From NCBI GenBank assembly GCA_016748015.1, contig JAAOMT010000470.1:306509-317963 (forward strand): a DNA stretch of 11,455 nucleotides. Reading direction: 5' to 3'. The position numbers and the translations under genes are program-made. Below the pieces are notes generated by a model, which did no database searches, had not been told where the DNA came from, and saw only the letters and a program-made list of their open reading frames with translations. Source of the DNA: Geosiphon pyriformis (taxonomy: Eukaryota; Glomeromycota; Glomeromycetes; Archaeosporales; Geosiphonaceae). Positions 1-6,560 of this stretch are shown here, piece after piece (position 1 is the first letter of the stretch; the number at the start of each line of letters is the position of its first letter).

Positions 1-2
1 TT

Positions 3-200
3 CGTAATAAGATATTGTTGCGATATTCTGATCTATATAAAATATTTATTACTGAAAAATTTGATCATTATGGAATTATTGAGGGTTCTTTATGCCCAGT
101 ATGTAAACTAAATCATGATGAGAAAAGCGTAAAAGGTAGATACGAAGCTGGATCTTATTTTATTAAATGCGGAAAGCATGAAATCGAAATGACAGAATAA
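3..200 (+). CDS. 3' end of a cysteine-rich (putative zinc-binding) hypothetical protein, 5' cut by window edge
   Basis: The reading frame is open to the left edge, so the start lies outside the window; the first possible in-frame starts inside it are TTG codons, not ATG. About 65 residues are visible. The tail contains CPVCKLNH, then a Gly/Tyr-rich stretch (GRYEAGSYF), then IKCGKH. This gives a C-x2-C-x3-H...C arrangement that could bind one zinc ion. The same layout ends the protein at 365-928 (CPLCNKNH ... GSGEY ... LYC), so the two genes look like a diverged tandem pair, same strand, about 165 bp apart. I associate this tail with a large family of uncharacterised proteins in Rhizophagus-type fungi. 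Function is unknown. Confidence 0.6.
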   Translation, partial: RNKILLRYSDLYKIFITEKFDHYGIIEGSLCPVCKLNHDEKSVKGRYEAGSYFIKCGKHEIEMTE

Positions 201-364
201 ATCGTAAAGTCATCCAGGTATAGCCACTATGTGACTGCCTTCGGTAATTCTCCGGTTTCATTAATTAATTTTTTAATTGCTATTTCTGGATATGCAGAGT
301 GTATAAGTGAGACAAAGACACAACACATACTTAATTTGAATTTGCGATTGTATAAAACAATAAT

Positions 365-928
365 ATGGATAAAGCCTATTTCGGAGAAATGACACTTTGT
401 GCCTTAACCCCTGAATATTTGGACTGGTATGCTAAATTGGTTGAAGTACCAAGTTCTTTGACTGATAAAATTCGTTTGATCTTATATAGAGCATATACGG
501 AAGAGACTGGACTCGATCCCTGGATAAAGTCTGAAACTTCTGAATTCCCACAAATCGAAAAGGATGCTGAGGAAAAGACTTTATTTGTACCGCGGGTAAA
601 TATTCAATCTACACCATCTAAACGACAATTCCCAATTTCTGTTCTACCTAAAGACCCGGAAGAAAGGCAACAACACGTTATTAACATGGTATTAGAGCGA
701 TTTCCTTATCTAACTCTGAAACATAGCTTTAAAAATAATTACTTCGATTTTAATAGATTAGTACCCTGCCCTTTATGTAATAAAAATCATAAAAAAGAAA
801 TTATAAGAAATTATATAGAGGGTTTTTGGGGTAGTGGTGAATATTGTGGCGAAAAAATTTATCGTCTTTATTGCTATACAAATAAATATCAGAATTCAAA
901 TAGTAACAGTGAAAGCATAGACTACTGA
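365..928 (+). CDS. Hypothetical protein with C-terminal CPLC...H...C tail (Glomeromycotina-type family)
   Basis: A complete single-exon frame of 187 residues, starting at the first ATG and ending in TGA. Residues about 1-50 form a Tyr/Trp/Leu-rich, probably helical segment (LTPEYLDWYAKLVEVPSS). Residues about 50-110 are polar and probably linker. The end (about 111-175) has FPYLTLKHSFKNNYFDFN followed by CPLCNKNH, GFWGSGEY and YRLYC, the same putative zinc-binding pattern as the truncated gene to its left. There is no signal peptide or membrane segment. CG dinucleotides are normal here (15 in 361-960), unlike the transposon-rich right half, which fits a host gene kept by selection. I recognise the family only as lineage-specific and uncharacterised. 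Confidence 0.75.
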   Translation: MDKAYFGEMTLCALTPEYLDWYAKLVEVPSSLTDKIRLILYRAYTEETGLDPWIKSETSEFPQIEKDAEEKTLFVPRVNIQSTPSKRQFPISVLPKDPEERQQHVINMVLERFPYLTLKHSFKNNYFDFNRLVPCPLCNKNHKKEIIRNYIEGFWGSGEYCGEKIYRLYCYTNKYQNSNSNSESIDY

Positions 929-1457
929 TTTCGATATTCATTAGCATAATCAATTTTTTCAGATAATCGTTACGCATTATTTATCGGGCATATAATAGAG
1001 TACTAAGTCGTATAGTCACACCGGGAAATTAATCAAATGTTTGTAATACACCCGAAATAGATCCCACATCCCCGAAATAGATTCTACACTCATGCAACGA
1101 TTATCCCAAATGTAGATCCACATACACGAAATAGATTTCACGTGTCAAAAATAGATCATAATATATCCGAGCGATTTATACATAAATATCGCCACAAATA
1201 AATTCTTTAGAATCAACTCTAAACTACAATTCTCGCTACAACCCAATATGGATCTCTCCCATTCTCATCGTATACATCACTCGCAAAATATGACGATTAT
1301 AACACTCTTGAAGAAATAGTTAGAGAATCCAATCTCACTAAAATTGAATCCAGTTATTCTATAGTATAAGTTATTAAAATCTAATAGGTCTAAATCCCTA
1401 GATTCGATATAAATCACATAATCTCTAAAAACACTATAATTTATTTAATCGTTAAAT
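929..1457. other. Intergenic region without recognisable gene
   Basis: About 530 bp between two + strand genes. Apart from the 20-bp degenerate repeat at 1051-1157 I see no coding frame, RNA gene or transposon end. The region is A+T-rich with many short stop-interrupted frames. It must contain the 3' end signals of the gene to the left and the promoter of the gene starting near 1458, but no element is distinctive enough to name. Confidence 0.5.
1051..1157 (+). repeat. Degenerate tandem repeat, about 20 bp, core CCGAAATAGAT
   Basis: The core CCCGAAATAGAT occurs at 1051 and 1071. Weaker copies follow: CCCAAATGTAGATCCACAT near 1105, ACGAAATAGATTTCAC near 1125 and CAAAAATAGATC near 1146. Spacings are about 20, 34, 20 and 21 bp, so one or two units may have been lost. 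Copies often continue into a YCAC-like end. It lies in the 530-bp gap between two + strand genes. It could be a decayed minisatellite or a cluster of protein-binding sites. The copies are too short and variable for a CRISPR array. Confidence 0.55.
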
Positions 1458-2107
1458 ATGGTCTATACTGATAATTGTCCCGTTTTAAGTCAAATCGAAT
1501 GGTATGTTAATTGTCAATTTCCAGTAATTCGTAAGGTGAAACTCCATCTGATTGGATGAAACGGATTTGGAATCAGTTGATGAACTATAAAAACAATAAT
1601 AGTTTAATTGATTATAATAAGCGATATCTTGTTGCGAGAAAGTTGAAGTATTTATATGAAGGTGATCTTGGTCATGCCGAAGGTGTAAGTATAGCAATCT
1701 GTTATTCTTGCAATAAGCTTGTTTATTCTAAAATAGGAAGTGGTTATGAGTGTGAATTTCGTCATTTTATGAATGAGCATTGGACCACAAATTGTACAGG
1801 AAACGATTATTGCGATATTAGTTATAAAGACTATATGGAGCTTAAAAATAAACCGGAAGCTGAACTTACTAACTCTTTCTATGAAAAAGAAGCGATTCAT
1901 CGATATGAATTGTGGATGCAGAATGCCATTAGAAGAGTTAAACGTGCTAGAGAAATCGGTAGAAAAATCAGAGCATGTATTACTATACAAAGAAAAATTG
2001 TAGAGTGGATTTATCGCCCTGATGGATTAACAGCAACCGAGCTCGCCTTACATTATGCATGTCTACAAAACATTAGCGCGGAAATGCGTCAAGTTAACAA
2101 TGTATAA
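1458..2107 (+). CDS. Hypothetical Cys/His-cluster protein with basic IQ-like C-terminus; start or intron uncertain
   Basis: The open frame from ATG 1556 gives 183 residues. An upstream ATG at 1458 opens another frame (MVYTDNCPVLSQIEWY...) that probably belongs to the same protein. The two frames can be joined by an intron. GTGAAA at 1536 to CAG at 1576 gives 41 bp in phase. GTATGT at 1502 to TAG at 1602 gives 101 bp with a better donor. A single-base indel is the third option. The protein has C-x2-C (CYSC), then about 17 residues to H-x4-H (HFMNEH), then TTNCTGNDYC, a C2H2-like cluster. The C-terminal third is Arg/Lys-rich (RRVKRAREIGRKIRA) and contains an IQ-like IQRKIVEWIYRPDG stretch, then a helical end. 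I recall similar uncharacterised proteins from Rhizophagus. A nuclear or nucleic-acid role is only a guess. ATG 1556 is the conservative start. Confidence 0.55.
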
Positions 2108-2162
2108 TACACATACCCATTTATTCGATTAATATATCTATTTATTAATGTATAACTTATTC

Positions 2163-2176
2163 ATATATATATATAT
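2163..2176. repeat. (AT)n microsatellite
   Basis: A short run of alternating A and T (about seven units) in the A+T-rich gap after the third gene. No function is implied; such runs are slippage-prone. Confidence 0.7.
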
Positions 2177-2200
2177 CTAAAATAAAATCACCTAAAGTAT

Positions 2201-2251
2201 TCCTGAGGGCTAGTATTTTAGACTTTATTTCGTTATCCCTGAGGACTGGTA
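2201..2251. repeat. Imperfect direct repeat TCCTGAGGGCTAGTA / CCCTGAGGACTGGTA
   Basis: Two 15-base copies, at 2201-2215 and 2237-2251, match at 12 of 15 positions and are separated by 21 bp. They lie in non-coding DNA 3' of the third gene. Origin unknown; possibly a remnant of a small repeat. Confidence 0.4.
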
Positions 2252-2397
2252 ACATTTTTTACTTTGATTTTTTCATATCAACCTGTTTTACACGGCACAA
2301 AAAGCCCCCTTGGTACAAATAAACTACAGAATTTATTTATTTTTTCAACATATACTTCAACTTCAAACAGGCTGGATACTGATAGCTATTTCATTTG

Positions 2398-2463
2398 AGA
2401 ATAGTAGCGAATAAGATACTGAAAATAGTAGCGAATAAGACTCTGAAAATATCCCCCCCCCCC
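2398..2463. repeat. Two-copy 24-bp tandem repeat followed by an 11-base C run
   Basis: GARAATAGTAGCGAATAAGA plus four bases is repeated head to tail from about 2398 and 2422 with only a few differences, then GAAAATAT leads into 11 consecutive C (2453-2463). A C homopolymer of this length is conspicuous in such A+T-rich DNA. A + strand frame of 78 codons through this stretch is just the repeat read as protein (IVANK/TLK units) and is not a gene. Confidence 0.6.
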
Positions 2464-2532
2464 AATTCCAAATCGACTGGCTACGATCATCTTTATCAAA
2501 AAGCGGTGGGTGGGATGTATTATATTAATGCG

Positions 2533-3324
2533 TCAATAAATAATGAAAAAATAAACAATTATTGCTATTATCAAACCTTGGTGCGTCCCATCCTTGCGAA
2601 GATAAAAAGCATCTTCTTTTGCTCTAGTTAAATCAATCACGATAAACTCTCGACCTTGTAAATTTTTATCAAGTATATCGACAACATCGCGCCATTTTTT
2701 TGTATATCGTCGGGCAATGTTAACTAGTTCATCATATGTGCCTGCGCAATTAAATAAACAAATGTAATCCAAATTTTTTCTTATTTTTCCAGGACAGTCG
2801 AAGAAAGATTGTGTGACATATATCGAGCTAATATTAGAGTGGCGCCCTTCGGTAAAATAGGGAATAATTCTATCTTGTATTTTTTTGGGCTCATTGCATA
2901 CATCTTCGAATATAGCAACTGTTCCTCTTTCAGGAGAGAATTCTTCTATTTTTGGTATTTTGTCAGGTTTAAAATGCTCGGAATGTAATATCTTCACATA
3001 TGGCTTTGGACTATTTGAAATTATTCGGTAACAATCACGCAAATGTCTATATTTCGGCTCCTTAAGGTGGTGGCCGAACAAAACCAAATCATCATTCTTA
3101 ATATATCTTGTTCCACCCTTTTTTCCACTAAACATTCGAAACATTTTATCCCCAAGTAAAAGACTAATAATCATATTAGTTTTCCCTGATCTAGTTCGCC
3201 CTGAGACTAATAAGTTGAAAGGCCACTGTGGACATGAGTTAATGCCATTAAAACGTTCTGGATTTGTATACTCATCGATATTGAGTACAAAGATCTCACA
3301 TGGGTCAAGTTTATTATGTGTCAT
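2533..3324 (-). CDS. A32-like / FtsK-HerA superfamily DNA-packaging ATPase (Polinton or giant-virus type)
   Basis: An intact frame of 263 residues starting at a true ATG. Residues 42-49 are a Walker A loop (GRTRSGKT). A hydrophobic strand ending in acidic residues (VAIFEDV, about 136-142) is Walker [20 protein letters not shown] (157-175) matches the arginine-finger and glutamine-sensor strand of poxvirus A32-like packaging ATPases. In Polintons/Mavericks, virophages and large DNA viruses this enzyme pumps DNA into capsids. The start is 15 bp from the stop of the nuclease frame upstream on the same strand, a tight viral-like arrangement. The last 15 or so residues ([13 protein letters not shown]) are hydrophobic and unlike the family, so the natural C-terminus may have been lost near 2580. 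It is the only long frame in this module without an internal stop or shift. Confidence 0.85.
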   Translation of the reverse strand: MTHNKLDPCEIFVLNIDEYTNPERFNGINSCPQWPFNLLVSGRTRSGKTNMIISLLLGDKMFRMFSGKKGGTRYIKNDDLVLFGHHLKEPKYRHLRDCYRIISNSPKPYVKILHSEHFKPDKIPKIEEFSPERGTVAIFEDVCNEPKKIQDRIIPYFTEGRHSNISSIYVTQSFFDCPGKIRKNLDYICLFNCAGTYDELVNIARRYTKKWRDVVDILDKNLQGREFIVIDLTRAKEDAFYLRKDGTHQGLIIAIIVYFFIIY

Positions 3325-3339
3325 ATTTATCTTATGAGT

Positions 3340-3908
3340 TTATTTCTTATGCGATAAATAACCTCTCTCTTGTAATTTGCTTTTTATGTACGGAAATAAA
3401 TCACAATCGAATGGCACCTCAATGAGATCTATGCCTTGTCTTTTACATATATCCCGCTTTTTTTGGTCGCGTCTCTTCTGTGATTCTAGATCATCTGGAT
3501 TTTTGTGGTATAAACTATTCTGATTATAGTGCCGGACGCCTTGATGCTCCCATGCCAATTTTAACTCTTCGTTATACCCATCGAGTCTCAGTCCATCCAA
3601 GAACTTTGGTGCACATGGCGGAAACTTCTTACCCAACAAATCCTCAAAAATATATCGAGTGGATCTCTCACCTTTATTATGTTGAATAGGGGGCACCACT
3701 CAAATTTCTGCACCAAAACCTTATAAGGCGCTTCCCACTGATGAAGTCCATTTTCGCATGACCAGAGATATACATCAAAGCCACTTATTTGACCAGTTTT
3801 CATAATACAATCCCCACCTCGCTTCTTCGCATATTGCTGTGCCTTGTCAAATTCGTTATTAGAAATACGAATAAAGTGAACTAATCCAGTGCATTGTTTT
3901 TCTGATAA
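3340..3908 (-). pseudogene. HxW zinc-ribbon plus PD-(D/E)XK (Vsr-like) endonuclease, frameshifted
   Basis: Two overlapping - strand frames make one protein. The first part has AKKRGGDCI, YLWSCENGLHQWEAP and FEWCP, the RGG-C...W-x-C...H-x-W...WCP signature of a small zinc-ribbon module. The second part (3340-3699) has [29 protein letters not shown], then [21 protein letters not shown]. The Asp of LDGYN and the Glu/Gln of AWEHQG fit a PD-(D/E)XK active site, and the KR...C...GI-LIEVP end is typical of this Vsr-like group. The frames differ by -1. A missing base in the C5 run (G5 at 3689-3693 on the + strand) would explain it, either as true decay or as a sequencing error. The usual second Cys after WCP is absent. 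This family occurs beside zinc-ribbons in large DNA viruses and their relatives. Here it continues directly from the integrase tail. Confidence 0.7.
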
Positions 3909-4878
3909 AATACTCCGGGGAGGTAGTTCAGGTTCACGATCTAAATACATCAATTCTTCACGTACAAATCCTCGCTTTGGAGCATATTCATCGTCATCAC
4001 TCCCGAGATAATATAAAACTGGTTCATTTTTTGATACTACGATTTTACGGATTTTATGTGTAGAAGGCGAAAATACCGGATCCGTAGCCCTTTTTCGATT
4101 CTCCAGACCACCTTCCCATTCTGCATTAGCGAGAAGATAGCCAACCATATCACCTTTCTTTAATTTTTCCTCATCCTTTCCAATAGCTCGCTTTCGTGAT
4201 ATCGATGGTTTAGATTCGACCTTTTCCAACTTGATTGCTTTTATTGGTGCTAACCCCCACTTCGAGGACCCAGGAGCTCTAATAAGACGTAGGATAATTA
4301 GTCAGATAATCTATTACTTTGGGTAAATATTTAACCCATGCTCTTATTAATTTAGGGTCTGAGGATATACTTTCAACGCTATATTGGATTTTATATAGCA
4401 TTTCTGCTAGAGTTTTATTAAATCTCTCCACAATTGCTGTACCACGATGGGAATATGGACCAATAACTCGGATTATAACATTATGTGCTTCCATTAATCG
4501 AGCGGTTTCGGCCATCCACTCCCGGCCATTATCTGTTTGTAGTAATCGAGGATAAGTAAGAGGATTTTTGGGATCATTATAAATTTTCCTGAACGCTTTG
4601 GTAACTTCTGAACTTTTCTTTGATGTAAGAGGAACACTCGCCTTGAACCTGCTAGCCACGTCTATTATATTAAGTACTGCTATCCATTTTTAGATCATGT
4701 GTGAGAAATAGTATATCAGCGATATGAACACAATTTGGACTTGAGATCCGTCCATAGCTGGCTCTGCTGATATGCTTTGGAGGAGGTTTATAAATTTGAT
4801 ACTACTGTTGACGCTCTAACCACTCACGAATTTTTTTATATGAGAAATTGTATCCCTCATCCTTGATAGCTTTATATA
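3909..4878 (-). pseudogene. Polinton/Maverick-like rve (DDE) integrase, broken
   Basis: Three frames are needed to read it. From 4876 down come YKAIKDEGYNFSYKKIREWL, a TAG stop (4804-4802), then YKPPPKH and HIADILFL with the first catalytic Asp (4717-4715). After a shift near 4680 come NIIDVASRFK, LLQTDNGREW (second Asp, 4533-4531) and AIVERFNKTL (Glu, 4428-4426). Asp to Glu is 35 codons, as in retrovirus-type integrases. After another shift near 4293 come RAPGSSKWGLAPIKAI and a C-terminal region (KGDMVGYLL, KRATDPVF, PVLYYL, FVREEL) that I recognise as the SH3/chromo-like tail of Glomeromycotina integrases of this type. It inserts element DNA into the genome. No stop separates this tail from the zinc-ribbon nuclease. 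The 5' part is cut off at 4878 by a Tc1 element. Confidence 0.8.
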
Positions 4879-4896
4879 CAGTCCGGTAAGAAAAAA
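4879..4896 (+). repeat. Left terminal inverted repeat of the Tc1 element
   Basis: CAGTCCGGTAAGAAAAAA matches the reverse complement of 6060-6077 at 16 of 18 positions. It is preceded by TA. Confidence 0.85.
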
Positions 4897-5072
4897 TATG
4901 AATCTACTAAAATTGCGTTTGGTTTAACCATTTTTGGTAAGTTTTGTGACGGTAAAAATGGAAACAGAATATTAGGTAAGTGGCTGAGCTCTAAAAACAT
5001 TTTCTCGCGTATTAACTAATAGTTTTTTTTAAAACTTGTCTTTGAAATGCCGACTTCAAAGCAAAAAATGCA

Positions 5073-5979
5073 ATGGCAAGTCGTATTACATTTTTGAAAG
5101 CAAGAAATATGAAAGGTGAAAGAAATACAGAATAAAACAAATATACCCCTTTCTACAATCTATAATATCCTCGAAAAACTCAAGAAAAAAGCATGCGAGT
5201 GGTAATGGTCGGCCAAGAAAAATTATGGGAAATTCTTTAAAAGTATTAGGGGAGATTATTCGTAGAGATTCCTCAGTTTCGTCTAGATATTTAGCAATAA
5301 AGTTGGCTAAGAAGAAAATAAATGTTTTTTATGTTACTATTCAAAACTATTTATCCAACCTTAATTATAAAAAAGTCTTCTTAAAGCAACTTCAATACTG
5401 ACCAAAGAGCATAGGTAAAAATGTGTAGAATGGGCCAAAAAACACTTGAACGACGATTGAAAAAGAACAGTTTTTACTGGCGAAACATTTTTTCACCTTT
5501 TTTAAAACACTGAAAATGGTAGCATAAAAATACTTGATTAATTTGTCATATGCCTAAAGATCGAACAAAAATTCTCGCATAGAAGGGTTTCTACAAAAAA
5601 AAAAAAACTAGTTTATTTTGTTTGGTTCAAATAATGAATGCTCAATTTTATATAAATATTCTTCATAACCACTTACCTGAAATTAGAGCAATGCTGGAGG
5701 ATAATTAGTGATTCTAATAAGATAATGACCCTAAGCATACTAACAAGTTTGCCAAAGAGTTTATTGCTGAGAAAACAACTGATTTGTTAGGGTGGCCATC
5801 TAATAGTCCCGACTTAAACCCAATAGAAAACTTTTGGGCTATTGTTAAAAAGAATGTAGAAAAAAAAAGCCTCAAAATTGTTAATTAAATTAGTAGAATT
5901 AATAAAACAGTATTGTGAAATGATAATTGAAACAAATAGTAAAAATTTTCTTATTAATTTTTTTAATAAAATTATATAG
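5073..5979 (+). pseudogene. Tc1/mariner DD34E transposase pseudogene
   Basis: Read across several frames, about 300 residues are visible. From the N-terminus: ATG 5073 with RITFLKARNMKG; a helix-turn-helix stretch (IPLSTIYNILEKLKKK) near 5140-5190; the GRPR linker (NGRPRKIMG) near 5203; the EWAKKHL segment; VFTGETFF near 5470; DNDPKHTNKFAKEF (from 5721); and SPDLNPIENFW (Glu at 5826-5828). Second Asp to Glu spans 34 residues, hence DD34E. The first catalytic Asp, expected in TDE, is Gly (GGC at 5480-5482). In-frame stops occur at least near 5398, 5428 and 5449, and the C-terminus shifts frame near 5875 before ending at TAG 5977-5979. It would cut and paste the element at TA sites if intact; it cannot work as it stands. 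Confidence 0.88.
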
Positions 5980-6059
5980 TATTTGACTTTCTAATAAAAG
6001 TTGTTTTATATAATTTGGTATATTAGTTAAGACATAGTAATTATTTTTACATTTCCAAT

Positions 6060-6077
6060 TTTTTTCTTATCAGACTG
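6060..6077 (-). repeat. Right terminal inverted repeat of the Tc1 element
   Basis: Read on the - strand it is CAGTCTGATAAGAAAAAA, 16 of 18 identical to the left end. It is followed by TA on the + strand. Confidence 0.85.
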
Positions 6078-6560
6078 TATATTTAACAAATTATTTAAAC
6101 TTATTAAAACAAAAACAGCTTAATAATTAATATTAAAGTATTTCTTAATATTTAAAACAATATAATTAACTATTATATTAATAAAATTTGCAAAAATAAA
6201 TACATAATTAATTGTTTTTTTACACTTTTTAAATTTTTCTACATTATAACTATAAACAATAAACTTTTTATTAAAGAATTAATTAAACCCAAATTCAAAT
6301 ATTTCTTAAAACCAGCACATTTTTAAAATTTATTTTTATTAAAAATTGCTATCTAAGACTATTATTACAGTTAGATTAAAAAGTTAATAGATAGTAAAAG
6401 AAAACAGTATTGTATAACAATACAAATAATTAAAAAAAATAATTTAATTTTAATAAGCAAATTGAATTAATAAAGATTTAATGTATAAAATTAGTCTTAT
6501 AAATATTTCAATTATTATTCTTTTCAAAGATAAAAAAAATTTGAAAGTAGAAAGATAATT
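6078..6560. other. A+T-rich non-coding stretch
   Basis: About 480 bp of very A+T-rich DNA full of short A and T runs, with no CG dinucleotide that I can find and no coding frame, RNA gene or transposon end. It sits between the right end of the Tc1 element and the A-tail of the inverted LINE remnant. It does not resemble the integrase sequence expected on the far side of the Tc1 insertion. Confidence 0.5.

Larger units (their letters stand above)
2108..2532. other. Non-coding gap between the host-type gene and the viral-like ATPase
   Basis: About 425 bp with no credible gene. It carries an AT microsatellite, a 15-bp imperfect repeat pair, and a 24-bp tandem repeat with a C run. The two flanking genes converge here, so both probably have their 3' ends in it. 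I found no terminal inverted repeat of the Polinton-like module. Confidence 0.5.
4879..6077 (+). mobile_element. Tc1/mariner (DD34E) DNA transposon, non-autonomous by decay
   Basis: The element begins CAGTCCGGTAAG (4879) and ends CTTATCAGACTG (6077), inverted copies of each other, with TA immediately outside at 4877-4878 and 6078-6079, the standard target duplication of this superfamily. Total length is 1,199 bp, normal for Tc1. It contains a decayed + strand transposase. Homology to the Polinton-like integrase stops exactly at the left TA, so the element landed in that gene. The sequence beyond the right TA does not look like integrase, so a deletion, rearrangement or further insertion must have followed. 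It keeps some CG dinucleotides (about 18), so it is less CpG-depleted than the LINE to the right. Confidence 0.85.

Noticed and set aside
350-364. TATAAAA just upstream of ATG 365 as a TATA box
   Set aside because: It lies about 9 bp from the ATG, too close to give a normal transcript start and 5' leader.
1051-1157. CRISPR-like array
   Set aside because: Units are about 12 bp, degenerate and closely spaced, with no uniform spacers, and the context is eukaryotic.
1448-1460. GTTAAATATG before the ATG as a viral late-type promoter
   Set aside because: TAAAT-like strings are frequent by chance in this A+T-rich DNA, and the gene itself does not look viral.
1485-1990. Two - strand frames (1485-1697 and 1652-1990)
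   Set aside because: They lie antisense to the + strand Cys/His gene, have no recognisable motif, and look like its shadows.
2395-2631. A + strand frame of 78 codons
   Set aside because: It is the 24-bp tandem repeat and C run read as protein, then antisense to the end of the ATPase gene.
3588-3699. Programmed -1 ribosomal frameshift between the two nuclease frames
   Set aside because: No good X-XXY-YYZ slippery heptamer is present in the correct phase; the only homopolymer (five C) would mis-pair in the A site. A plain indel is simpler.
3480-4555. Plus-strand frames at 3480-3689 and 4319-4555
   Set aside because: Both are antisense to well-recognised nuclease and integrase sequence and have no motifs of their own.
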